In this document: piece after piece, positions 45,700 through 56,579 of the stretch
How positions within the stretch are numbered: position 1 is the stretch's first letter
Layout of the letters: each line of letters opens with the position of its first letter
Source: Mixophyes australis
Taxonomy: Eukaryota; Chordata; Amphibia; Anura; Limnodynastidae
Direction: 5' to 3'
DNA: 64,000 nt
Assembly (NCBI GenBank): GCA_036250195.1
Contig: JAVHZZ010000004.1
Span: forward strand, 158,873,227-158,937,226
Position numbers and translations under genes: made by a program
Notes under the pieces: model-generated
Databases searched by the model: none
What the model was told of the DNA's origin: nothing
The model's input: the letters and a program-made list of their open reading frames with translations, nothing else

Positions 45700-47290
45700 C
45701 ACTCCTCTAGGCAGTCCAGGTACATTTATTGGTGCGAATCATAAAAGTTCAGGGTTTTTAATATATATTGTGGTGACCCACTCCTCTACGCAGTCCAGGT
45801 ACATTTATTGGTGCGATTCATAAAAGTTCAGGGTTTTTAATATATTGTGGTGACCCACTCCTCTACGCAGTCCAGGTACATTTATTGGTGCGATTCATAA
45901 AAGTTCAGGGTTTTTAAGATATATTGTGGTGACCCACTCCTCTACGCAGTCCAGGTACATTTATTGGTGCGAATCATAAAAGTTCAGGGTTTTTAATATA
46001 TCTTGTGGTGACCCACTCCTATACGCAGTCCAGGTACATTTATTGGTGCGATTCATAAAAGTTCAGGGTTTTTAATAGATATTGTGGTGACCCACTCCTC
46101 TACGCAGTCCAGGTACATTTATTGGTGCGAATCATAAAAGTTCAGGGATTTTAATATATCTTGTGGTGACCCACTCCCCTACGCAGTCCAGGTACATTTA
46201 TTGGTGCGAATCATAAAAGTTCAGGGTTTTTAATATATATTGTGGTGACCCACTCCTCTACGCAGTCCAGGTACATTTATTGGTGCGATTCATAAAAGTT
46301 CAGGGTTTTTAAGATATTGTGGTGACCCACTCCTCTATGCAGTCCAGGTACATTTATTGGTGCGAATCATAAAAGTTCAGGGTTTTTAATATATCTTGTG
46401 GTGACCCACTCCTATACGCAGTCCAGGTACATTTATTGGTGCGATTCATAAAAGTTCAGGGTTTTTAATAGATATTGTGGTGACCCACTCCTCTACGCAG
46501 TCCAGGTACATTTATTGGTGCGAATCATAAAAGTTCAGGGTTTTTAATATATCTTGTGGTGACCCACTCCTCTACGCAGTCCAGGTACATTTATTGGTGC
46601 GAATCATAAAAGTTCAGGGTTTTTAATATATATTGTGGTGACCCACTCCTCTACGCAGTCCAGGTACATTTATTGGTGCGATTCATAAAAGTTCAGGGTT
46701 TTTAAGATATTGTGGTGACCCACTCCTCTACGCAGTCCAGGTACATTTATTGGTGCGAATCATAAAAGTTCAGGGTTTTTAATATATATTGTGGTGACCC
46801 ACTCCTCTACGCAGTCCAGGTACATTTATTGGTGCGATTCATAAAAGTTCAGGGTTTTTAAGATATTGTGGTGACCCACTCCTCTACGCAGTCCAGGTAC
46901 ATTTATTGGTGCGAATCATAAAAGTTCAGGGTTTTTAATATATATTGTGGTGACCCACTCCTCTACGCAGTCCATGTACATTTATTGGTGCGATTCATAA
47001 AAGTTCAGGGTTTTTAAGATATTGTGGTGACCCACTCCTCTACGCAGTCCAGGTACATTTATTGGTGCGAATCATAAAAGTTCAGGGTTTTTAATATATA
47101 TTGTGGTGACCCACTCCTCTACGCAGTCCAGGTACATTTATTGGTGCGAATCATAAAAGTTCAGGGTTTTTAATATATATTGTGGTGACCCACTCCTCTA
47201 CGCAGTCCAGGTACATTTATTGGTGCGATTCATAAAAGTTCAGGGTTTTTAATAGATATTGTGGTGACCCACTCCTCTACGCAGTCCAGA
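45700..47290. repeat. 75-79-bp tandem array, about 21 copies
   Basis: Each unit reads GTGGTGACCCACTCCTCTAC, GCAGTCCAGGTACATTTATT, GGTGCGA(A/T)TCATAAAAGTTC, AGGGTTTTTAA and a short AT linker. Units differ mainly in the linker (ATATATATT, GATATT, TATATCTT, TAGATATT) and in GAATC versus GATTC. These differences tend to alternate, giving a higher-order dimer of about 153 bp. The array ends about 315 bp before the right terminus. Confidence 0.95.
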
Positions 47291-47604
47291 AAGATACCTT
47301 GTTGCAACGTTTTGGACTAATAACTATATTGTGAGGTGTTCAGAATACACTGTAAATTAGTGGAAATGCTTGTTATTGAATGTTATTGAGGTTAATAATA
47401 GCCTAGGAGTGAAAATAAGCCCAACAACTTGATTTTTAAACTTTTTATGTTTTTTTCCAAAAAAATCCGAATCCAAAACCTTAAATCCGAACCGAGACCT
47501 TTCGTCAAGTGTTTTGCGAGACAAATCCGAACCCCAAAAATAACGAAAATCCGGATCCAAAACACAAAACACGAGACCTCAAAAGTCGCCGGTGCACATC
47601 CCTA

Positions 47605-47920
47605 GTTTGAAGCTCCAATATCTATATACCCCTGGATTTACTTCCTCTCATATCCTCTTCAAAATTTAGACAAATACCCTAACAATGGCCTCCAATATCT
47701 TGGCAGTGACTAAATTGCTCATAAAATGCCAATGGAAGCAAATAGTTCCCCCCCCAGATTCATTATTAAACCATCACATCTGGCATGTAACATGTGGGGC
47801 AAAAATTAAATACTACCTCCTTACAGACCAGATCCTGTTGGTCATGTCTGGGCTCCTTGTATTCTTAATGAAGGACAGAATCAACCGTCCTCTTTATAAA
47901 CGCCTATCTTTATAGCCATC
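47605..47920 (+). pseudogene. L1-type LINE ORF2 C-terminus, part 2
   Basis: After the hAT element the L1 relic continues. Translation gives IYTPGFTSS-like sequence, then a frame reading MASNILAVTKLLIKCQW, KQIVPPPDSLLNHHIWHV and YLLTDQ. This corresponds to the end of L1 ORF2 (the 'A....AKKLIA..WK....P....W' region). Joined at the 8-bp duplication the two parts are colinear, which confirms insertion of the hAT into this relic. Confidence 0.65.
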
Positions 47921-48213
47921 CTCATAACCTTTATGTAAATTTACTTGGTTTTGTCTTACCTTCAATAAGTTCTTGAAACATCTATCTTTAGGCATTTTAA
48001 AATGCATTCATCTTCCTGTAGAGCTCCTCCTTATTATTTTTATCCTCCCCCAACCCCCACAATTTAACTATTGTAAATATGTATTAATAACTGTTATTAA
48101 ATAAAATATTATTAAATGTGATAAAAGTATTGATTTTGTTTACAGCATATAGTATGAAAAAAATGAAGTACATGTAAATTTACTTCATGTTGAATTGCAC
48201 TTTGTATTTTATG

Positions 48214-49110
48214 TAGAGATGCTCACTGACTCCCGTGTTTTGGTTTTGGTTTTGGTTTTGGATCTGGATTACCTTCGGGTTTTGGTTTTGGTTTTGCCAA
48301 AACCGCTCTTGCGTGTTTTGGTTTTGGTTTCGGTTTTGTTTAGCCATTTTTTAAATTTTTTTATTTTTTTTAGACTAAAATCACCTAATTTAGGTATTAT
48401 TTTGTACCTACGTTATTATTAACCTCACTAACACTAAATTCCAGTGATTTCCATTCAATTTTTACCATCTCACTGGTCACAATATGCTTTTCATACACTT
48501 TCAGCCAAATACTGCAGCAATCTGGCTGGATGGTAAGCGACAGAGCAATGACTCAAACACACGGAAAATACTCAGAAAATACAGCTTTTTTTTATAAGGG
48601 GGTATATGAGACCCCAAACACTTTGTAGTGCAAATTCAGAAAAATATAGTGCTATATTAGGATTTCAGCACTCAGAAAATACAGCTTTTTTTATAAGGGG
48701 GTATATGAGACCCCAAACACTTTGTAGTGCAAATTCAGAAAAATACAGTGCTATATTAGGATATCAGCACTCAACAAATACAGCTTTTATATAAGGGGGT
48801 ATATGAGACCCCAAACACTTTGTAATGCAAATTCAGAAAAATACCCACCCTCTTATTTCTACTCTATCACTTTGCCTGCTCTATACTGTGACCTAATCCT
48901 TCTCTGTCCCTCTTTCAAATGGCGCTTGATTGCTGTGGAGGCAGATATTTATTGATTCAAAAACTCGCAAGATCCGACATGTCACAATGACGTTTTGCTT
49001 CGTTTTGGAATCTGAATGGGCGCGAGAATACCGGGCTGACTCGGCTCGATACTCGGAACCCCGAAGTTCGGATGGGTTCGGTTTTAAGAAACTGAGCCCG
49101 TCCATCTGTA
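48214..49110. mobile_element. 897-bp non-autonomous hAT element with 8-bp TSD
   Basis: The flanks are ATTTTATG (48206-48213 and 49111-49118). The ends are TAGAGATGCTCAC and, inverted, TACAGATGGACGG, resembling TAGGGATG of the 8.4-kb element. Subterminal DNA is rich in GGTTTTGGTTTTGG at the left and GAAGTTCGGATGGGTTCGG at the right, again like the large element. No transposase is present. It was probably mobilised by a related autonomous hAT (inference). Confidence 0.87.
48577..48845. repeat. ~92-bp tandem repeat, about 3 copies, inside the 897-bp element
   Basis: Repeated unit containing AATACAGCTTTTTTTATAAG, GGGGTATATGAGACCCCAAA, CACTTTGTAGTGCAAATTCA and GAAAAATACAGTGCTATATT. The last copy is truncated. 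Within each unit GGGGTATATGAGACCCC forms a small hairpin. Confidence 0.9.
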
Positions 49111-49118
49111 ATTTTATG

Positions 49119-50420
49119 TCCATTGAAAATACAGAGTTAAAAAATACTCACCCGCACACACTATAAACAAAGCAAACTTACCAAAGCCAGTAGTCCTAGG
49201 AATCTCCTTTACCTCCAGACAGAAGCATTTTACAAGGCTGACGGATCAAGAAAGAAAAAGAAAATATTTAATTTTCTATTTAATAAAGTGCTTAACAGAA
49301 GTTTTGGGAGACATTATTTTAAATTACTGTATGTTGCATTTTTAGGTAGAGGGCTGAGGGAGCAGCAGACTCGGATCACAATTGTGGCAAAGTTGCTTTG
49401 TCATGGATCTTACTCTTTCATTTTTTTTGCTTTGTCCTATAAAACAACCAGCCCTGCACTGACCAACCTGATGCTGGTTGTCACTATACTGGAGGGACAC
49501 CACATCCATGGTCTCCCAGTTATAGTGGATTTCAGCGCAGATGGTCTTATTCACTTCAGCAAGGGGATCCCTCACTCATGATCTCCTGTCATAGCAGAAA
49601 CCATCGCTGGCTGTCTAGCACTGAGGCTGATTAAGGATTTAGTGGGAACACAAAGCTCATTTTTAATTATGAATTAAAATGGATTATATATTATTTAAAT
49701 TAGGTTGTATCAGGTCTATACTAATAAATGATGTTATTTTTGCAATATATTTTTTCTAAATAAATAATATTCTTTGTGCAGAGTTCGGGAAAAAATTACA
49801 AAAAGTAGCATACTGTGGTAAGGAGATATTTTGGCTAGTACATTAGAATGTCAAAACTATTGCAATATTTTTTTATGTTTTTTTAAATCACCTTTGCAAC
49901 TGTACATGTACAAGGTTCAATAAATGAAGACTTCATCAAAATAACATATGTAGTGTTATACTGTTGTCTTGTATACAGCAGAATTTATATATGTGTCAGC
50001 TCATTGGCAACTGCATCCAAACCACATCCAAACCACCACAATTTTCATGTGTTATAGACAGGTAAGTCGTAATGGAACCTTCCATGTCCTACATAATCAC
50101 CAAGGAACAAGTTTGCTGCAAAACACAGAAGATAAAAATAATCAAGATACCAGATAAGTATCTGTTCATTCTTAAAAAGTTAATTAAGAATTATTTCTAT
50201 TCACAGCATTCTATGAAAAATAAATTAACAATGATCATATTCCTGATGCTTGCTAACATTATTTAGCTTACCAAATGCAAAACAGGAATTCAAACTCTGA
50301 AATTAGCAACACAAAAAAGGGGGAATTGAATTGTGATTGGGACCCACCAAAACAGAATCCCTTTCGTCCTGTTTTTTTTGCTGATGACAAATTAAATCTA
50401 TGTACATAGAAATCAATACA
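49119..50420. other. Intergenic DNA, nothing recognised
   Basis: No coding motif or repeat with supported borders. A 97-codon frame at 49288-49581 has no recognisable domain. Confidence 0.5.
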
Positions 50421-50421
50421 A

Positions 50422-50609
50422 GGTTGTAAATGTATCAAGCTGTGAGTTTTCAGCGATTTGAAAACTGGATACATTGCCTATAGCAGATTCTGGTTATCAT
50501 TTATTTAGTAAATTCTACAAAATTATAGCTAGAATCTGATTGGTTGCTATAGGCAACATTTCCAGTTATCAAACTCGGCGGCAATTCACAGCTTGATACA
50601 TTTACCCCC
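50422..50609. mobile_element. Foldback MITE of a type common in frogs
   Basis: The left arm GGTTGTAAATGTATCAAGCT and the inverted right arm GGGGGTAAATGTATCAAGCT match closely. The interior keeps pairing: GTTTTCAGCGATTTGAAAAC versus the CAAACTCGGC side is weak, but TTGCCTATAGC / GCTATAGGCAA and AGAATCTGATT / CAGATTCTGG are clear. The layout (a 'TATAGGCAACAT' core with 'CTAGAATCTGATTGGTTG') is one I associate with miniature transposons of frogs. No clear target duplication was fixed. Confidence 0.75.
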
Positions 50610-52090
50610 AGGAAGCACTAGTTTTAAGACTATTTGGTTGTGGTTTATAAACCAGCACTTGGTTGCATGTGAACTTCCATATCTGTGATGAGACTCGCAA
50701 ACATGAGGACCATTGACATAAGTTGCAATGTTTTGATGAAAATATGAACTATCACCTCATACTTTAATGTTGCTAGATACATACAGATTTGCAATAGTAA
50801 GGATAAGTCCTGACAACAACTGTGTTTTTTGTTTAAATACATGCGACAGCTTGGGCATCCCATCGGTCAATCAAATATCAGGACTGTGTGGAGAGACCCT
50901 TATTGATTTAATTCTAAATTTGGCCAATTTTTCCCTTTATGTGCAAGCAATACTTGGACCCATGCACACTTGGTTCTTAAATATAACCGGGTGGGTTTAT
51001 GATACTCAGTGGATTTATAAAGGGATGCTTTATTATTTCCTAGCCAAGTACCTCATAAAAGGACAATATGAAGTCTGGGCTATTTCAATCCCTGTCAACG
51101 TCACAAAATTATGGAAGGGGTTAAAACAGGGAGGATCTCTTCATCAACTTGGATTAGAGCAATCAGAGACTAGTTTGATCCACTATTGTTCTCCCTTGAA
51201 CTGTGCCAGACTTTTGGGCTCCAACACAGCAGGATGGAACACCAGGGTTGCCATTTCTCCCCTCCCATAACCATGCCCTAAAACTTGAGAACCAATGGTA
51301 CCCAAGCTAAACTTGGGATAACCCTTAAGGATGGAACTTCCATTGTTGGAAAACTTGACATTTTAAAATGGCATGCAAGGGGGACCCAAGGGTGTTCGTG
51401 GATCTACTGCTATCTCCTTTAGGGTAGCCTTAAAGGAGAGAGGGGAGAAGCTAGGATTGATAGAAAGCAGTCCCTGAAAGTGACAAGGATACTGGTGAGG
51501 TGTTTTCATTATACCCTGTATGTTACCTGTGCCAGACTGTAGTGTTTTACGTTATTGTTTAACATGTTTATTGCTGTTTGGTGCTACCATTTTGCTAAAT
51601 AAATGTATTTTTCTTATTTCGGATATATTTGCCTGTGTGATTTTGAACCTTGGGTAGGTACCGGGTAGGCCAGCAGTGCGGCCCAGAAGGTTACATTAAA
51701 CCTGGTATCTTCACAATCGTTAATAAAATGCTTACCAAACTAACCCTGCCCCCCTGCCCTCTCTGCCATCTCTATCCCCCTACATTCTCTGCCACTCCCC
51801 TGGCACTCAATCGACATCTACTGCACTCCACTCTCTGTTGCACCCCCACTCTCTGCTGGTCCACTGGCCTTTGCTTTTTACTCACTGTTGTTTACAACAT
51901 CATGGGTAACCAGAAGCCAGATACATCCCAAACCACTCCCAAAATTGGCAACAAGGGCGAAGAGGCCACTAAAATCTAAATAATTTTCATTTTCCCCCCA
52001 AATTATAGCATGTGGTCATTGTTTTGAGAATTTTGTTACACTTTGTAAATAAAAAACAATTTGATATTTTACTTTACATTTATGTTTGTA
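50610..52090. other. Intergenic DNA with a possible LTR remnant
   Basis: A 167-codon frame at 50767-51270 has no recognised domain. Sequence at 51340-51696 is treated separately. Nothing else is supported. Confidence 0.45.
51340..51696 (+). mobile_element. Possible solo LTR remnant
   Basis: TGTTGGAAAACTTG at the left and CAGAAGGTTACA at the right give TG...CA ends. AATAAATGTATTTTTC (polyadenylation-like) lies about 100 bp before the right end. No paired copy, target duplication or coding region was seen, so this is a weak call. Confidence 0.3.
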
Positions 52091-52099
52091 ATTTATTCT

Positions 52100-53620
52100 T
52101 TACAAAAACCAATAATGATTACAGGCAAGTAGGTGGCCAGGACATATTCTTTAAATGTGGCCAAATAACCAGAATTAGTGGGGCTTGGGTCCACATCTAC
52201 CACCTCCTGGCCAGCAACTTCAGCCTCTTCTACCCAAGGAACCCCACTCCTAATAGCGATATTATGGAACACCACACACAGATCAATGATATCACATATG
52301 GTCCTACATAAGAGGACCATCAGACCCATCGAGATAGCGGAATCTGTCCTTTAAAAGGCCAAATGCCCACTCTACAAATGATCATGTGGCTGTATGCGCC
52401 AAGTTGTAGGGAACTTCTTGCTCCGTGTGTGGGTTCAAAATAGGTGTGAATATCAGAAGGCAAAAATGGAAGTCATTCTCTTATAAGGAGTGACAAATAA
52501 GACAAAGGACAAAATATTAATGATAAGCTACTAACTCCAAAAAACAAAGATGCAAATGAACATAACATATTGGATTACAAAAGGTGCCATATTTGCTATG
52601 TCAAGATAAAGAGAAACAAAGAGGATCAAATTGAAAAACAAAGAGGGGAGGTCCTTTTTACATATTGAGACAGAATTTTTTGGGAAGCTGACCATGGGAT
52701 ATATCTAGGTAAACAATACACTTAAAAATAAATGGGAAACATATTTCACTGTTCCATGTTGATCTGCCAGTATCTTTAAGAAAAAAGCTAAGCCCATTAA
52801 AATTGCCATTTTTACATGCAATATATTGCCAATGATGTATATATTAAGAAATTAAGGTAATAGTACCTAATGGCCACAGATCACCATTTGTCCCCTTGCC
52901 TCTGTTGTAATATTTCCACATCCCTGGTTGCCGGAAGGCAAATGAGTCATGTGTACTTCCTGGCCAAACAGCTACCAAGTCTCGAATGAGGAGAGAGGGA
53001 TCAAATATAGCCTGGACATTTATTGAGTGGAAATGCTTCTGATTCAAATAAATCAAAGCATTCTCACCCAACAGGACCATGTGTTCCGTTTACTGCCTCT
53101 GTGATGTGGGGAAAGCAGCAATGGTGGCAAACTGAGGCTTTATTGGCACAGGGGACTCCTCACCGAATGACAGATGGATGAATTGCTTGAGCCCCAACAA
53201 GAACGTACCCAGAACAACTTTCAGCACATGACTGAAGGACTACTGGGACATTCCTGCTGCAACCCCGCTGTGGTCTGGAATAGGCCAGGGCACAAAAATG
53301 CAATACCGGCAACAGTTTGGTCAATGGCCGTTTTGCTGTTGGGATGTTGCACATTGGCTCTATGTCACTCTGCACAATGTGCAGGGTGTCCATGATGAAA
53401 TGAGGTGGGAGCCAATAGCGACAGGCCACCTCAGCATCAGACATCCCAAAGAGGCTGACACATTGCCTGAAGACACGCTCCTTGGACCAACGATGATGGG
53501 CCAGTCACTGGCTTTGGATGGGTTGATGACTGTTACCCTCCTGCTCTGCCACCTGGGTTACGGCTATTTCAAAAAGCAGCAAAATGTGAGAGAGAAGGAT
53601 GAAGGGGTCCAAAAATGACA
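52100..53620 (-). pseudogene. PIF/Harbinger transposase, broken
   Basis: Three minus-strand frames contain consecutive parts of a HARBI1-like transposase. 53444-53160 has LSDAEVACRYWL, PPHFIMDTL and FCALAYSRPQRG (N-terminal helical region). 53080-52844 has YLNQKHFHSINVQAIFD and AVWPGSTHDSFAFR (catalytic DDE region with the conserved W-PGS-HD motif). 52440-52093 has an NPHTEQEVPYNLAHTAT-like block and VVFHNIAIRSG (C-terminal HNIA motif). The three lie in different frames with stops between, so no active enzyme is made. Harbinger transposases cut and paste DNA with 3-bp TWA duplications; I could not place the element's ends. Confidence 0.82.
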
Positions 53621-53759
53621 TTACCTCATGGCTTGTAAAGTTTATCAGCTGTTTGGACAAGAACGTTTGCAAATATACTTACACTTGCAGGTGGGCTTGC
53701 CAGACTCATTATGTAACTAAAAACCATAATCAAAACAAAAAAAAATTAAACAAAAGGAA

Positions 53760-53915
53760 GACGAAAATATAAATGCATTGGGAACACTTGGAGGAACTGT
53801 AAGGAGTAAAATCAACAACAAAGCAAAAAATAACAAATAAAAAAAAAAAAATGCGAACACTTTGAGAAACTGTAAGCAGCAAAATCAATAACAAAGAAAA
53901 TAAAATAAACTACTA
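53760..53915. repeat. ~90-bp tandem duplication, A-rich
   Basis: GGGAACACTTGGAGGAACTG, TAAGGAGTAAAATCAACAAC at about 53780 is repeated with changes at about 53853 (GCGAACACTTTGAGAAACTG, TAAGCAGCAAAATCAATAAC), both followed by AAAGAAAATAA-like runs. Confidence 0.75.
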
Positions 53916-53919
53916 TTAA

Positions 53920-55590
53920 ATAGGCACATAACAGGAACATACATAAAAAAAGATGTGGCACATTAATAAGCTCTAAATGTATAAGTACACATTAACCCAT
54001 AACAGGAACAAAAAAAAACCATGTAGTGCTGGAAGAAAATAATGACCTAGCTAATTCAATGCAGCCCCCTTAATCTCAGAAAAATCCACTTTGACGATAT
54101 GGCACCATAATGAGCATCCTCCAATGGGTATTAATGTAGTTTGTTTAATGAGAGGAGTGTATGCAGGTGTAGGGAACAAAGTTCACAATTCCATTAGATG
54201 ACACAGGGTGTGCAGCTGTATGTGTTTACGATGGACAGCAGGGCTTTAAACTAGAACCCTAGTAGGTGTAGATTTTATGCCTGGAATGCCACTTACTTGT
54301 GCGTGCACCTAAACTTGACTTGGACATTGCTGCATGGGAACACCTTCATTGTAAAATAGGTAAGGCCACATGTCTCTTCCCTATCCGGTTCACTCTTTAA
54401 AATCGTAGACTGTAGTAAGTGTCTTTTGCGTCCGTATGCGCAGCAGCCTTACCTTCATCGATGGATGGATGTCTCAGTTCTGCACATGAGCAGAAAGATT
54501 TTGCAGACGATACAATCAAAAAAGGCCTGTACGTGCTTTAATCACTGAGGAGCTTTGTGTGCATCTGTAATAAAGATACTGTTCTATCAACTCTCTCATT
54601 TCCTGTGTGATCCAAAGAATCTTAAGGTGACAGGGTTATCTCGTGGGCTCAGGTTCCAACACCCTGCTTCCTGACATATTTGTATAAATATAACCATATT
54701 TTCATTTAGTATGAAAGATCTAGGTCTACAAACTGATTTCATATGTTAAGTAGGTGTCTAGTTATGATTCTTACGCATATGATATCCTGCTACAAAATAG
54801 TGCTATGACATATATACAGATAATACAAAGATAATTAAAACCATTTACATTTAATTCAACTTTGGAATAACTTAAATGAATTTTGTAAATACTTTGAAGC
54901 TGGATAAAATGAATACAACCACTCAAGCTTCAAAATAATAACTGCACAAAATAAAAGGCAAAGTTATCTAAGTTAATTAACACAGAGTCACATGTAAAAA
55001 GACATAAGAGAAGGTTTAACAATGACTTGTCACAGAGATAAAAGAAATAAGTCATTAGTTGGTTATCTTGTTAGAGCTATTGAAGCAGCGTGATCAAGGT
55101 CAACATAACATTGACTGTGACCATAGCCGTGCTACTCATAGGAAGAAAATGCAAAATTCAACAGCTGAAAAATACAAAGAAAACCAAAGATAAGACAGGT
55201 AATTATGCAATGGTCTAAAGGAGGGTCAGGTCATTGTCTAAAAGGTCATAGGGTATTAAAAAAAACAACACATATTTATTTAATTCTTTGTCTTTATAAT
55301 GGACAAAACAAATTGAAACTGTAGTGCATTTAGAACTGAAAACCACCAAAGGTACAATGTGCCTAGAAACTAACTAAGCAGCCACATTAGGTATCACTGC
55401 AGAGAGATTTTCTTTTTCTTTTAAATGTAATATATCAATCATGGAGCAAGGTGTCAGACCAGAGAGACGTTTAACATAATCACAGAGTAATAACATCTAA
55501 TAATATGTTTAGGGCTCTATAACTGGAGCAGTTATAGACAAACTGGATTATGTGGTTACCACATTTTTGGCCACAACGATTAACCTGGTG
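53920..55590. other. Intergenic DNA, nothing firmly recognised
   Basis: Around 54420-54665 the sequence AATAAAGATACTGTTC is followed by ...CTGCTTCCTGACA and might be the 3' part of an old LTR, but no left end was found. The remainder is AT-rich without coding motifs. Confidence 0.45.
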
Positions 55591-55595
55591 AAAAC

Positions 55596-55711
55596 TAGGG
55601 ATGTGCACCGGCCACTTTTGGTGTCTCGTGTTTTGTGTTTTGGGTTCGGATTTGCTTGAGGTTTTGGGTTCGGATTTGTTTCACAAAACACCTGATGAAA
55701 GGTTTTGGTTC
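55596..55711 (-). mobile_element. Right end of a second copy of the 8.4-kb hAT family
   Basis: TAGGGATGTGCACCGGCCAC followed by the CTCGTGTTTTGTGTTTTGGG region matches the inverted right end of the element at 39184-47604 for about 115 bp. Similarity stops exactly where the retrovirus LTR begins (TGTTATG at 55712), so the retrovirus appears to have inserted into this hAT copy; the rest would lie beyond the window. Confidence 0.8.
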
Positions 55712-56550
55712 TGTTATGTGCGTATTGTCGCTAACCAGTAACGATTGTCGAACCTCGAGTTGTGTTTCCAAAGCACAAAGATTTATTCGCAAATAAAAAG
55801 AATATATATGCTCAAGCGAAGTAATAGTAAATACAGCCGTTACTTATCGCAGGCGCTCTGGATCCAGTGCAGTCATTCAATCCTGAAGTCTGGGGACAAG
55901 ATGTCTGCACACTGGATCACAAGCTGCTGCTTATATACACAATCAAATACAGTAATACAATGTAGATGGTATAGCTTGCATCTATTGGTCCAGGTCTCAG
56001 GAAGGTCCAAGGGGTCGTCATCATTGGCTAGTTCATACAAAGGAATCCAAAGGAGGGGGTCATCTCTGCAGGGGGTATGCTCTGCTCTTCCCGCCAAGAT
56101 TCCTTAGTCTTAAGTAGTTCATAATTCCCTATCATTCATAACTTGTGTATGCACTCTGCGATTCTCTCGCAGAGTGAACCAAACAGTAGGATATGTAACG
56201 AGGTTCATTATGATACCACTCATGATGTGATTCCTTCAACCTGTTCCGTGTATTTCATTAATATACATGTAACTCTAATTTTACATATAAATACTAATAT
56301 ATTTCGACATAACTGACTATGTGTTGCAACTACCATTAATGTGTACTATTTTATTAGTATGCGTGTCTGTGCGAATGTATGGTAAAAGACCAATAACTGT
56401 TGCTGCCACGTGTAGTAGATGCGTACGCCCTTTCACGCCGTAACGTGCCCTTGTACGTAGATGCGTACCATACGCATCTATTCAGACAAAGACAACCAAG
56501 TTTGCTCGACTTTAATTGAAATGACTTTATCCAATTTGCTGACTTCGACA
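55712..56550 (-). mobile_element. 3' LTR of the endogenous retrovirus
   Basis: On the minus strand it opens TGTCGAAGTC at 56550, directly after the polypurine tract. TATATAA-like sequence (GTGTATATAAGCAGC) lies near 55930 and AATAAATCTTTGTG near 55790. The 3' border is ambiguous: ends at 55746 (TTCGACA), 55726 (GCGACA) or 55712 (CATAACA) all give TG...CA. I favour 55712 because the hAT sequence resumes exactly there; the related solo LTR would favour 55726. A perfect hairpin CACTCTGCGA / TCGCAGAGTG sits at about 56152-56177. Confidence 0.8.
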
Positions 56551-56562
56551 GCTCCACCCTTT
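56551..56562 (-). promoter_or_regulatory. Retroviral polypurine tract
   Basis: Minus-strand AAAGGGTGGAGC lies between the env stop and the LTR start, the expected primer for plus-strand synthesis. Confidence 0.75.
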
Positions 56563-56579
56563 GATAGTGTAATAAACTA

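Larger units (their letters stand above)
39184..47604 (+). mobile_element. 8.4-kb hAT transposon with exact 8-bp TSD
   Basis: The flanks are GTTTGAAG (39176-39183 and 47605-47612). The left end TAGGGATGAGCGCAC matches the inverted right end TAGGGATGTGCACCG. Contents in order: subterminal TCCGAG/TCGGATCC-rich sequence, a CTGTG-rich stretch, a 340/296-bp tandem array, a BED-hAT transposase gene, several hairpins, a 75-79-bp array of about 21 copies, and a right subterminal region rich in AATCCGAA(T/C)CC. The subterminal motifs are probably transposase binding sites, as in other hAT elements (inference). Confidence 0.93.

Noticed and set aside
45700..47290. CRISPR-like regular array
   Set aside because: The whole 75-79-bp unit is conserved, there are no unique spacers, and it lies inside a eukaryotic transposon.
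50767..51270. 167-codon frame considered as an envelope or host exon
   Set aside because: No recognisable motif or cleavage site; no viral neighbours; likely chance.
54420..54665. Possible LTR 3' half
   Set aside because: AATAAA and a CA end are present, but no left end, paired copy or target duplication was seen.
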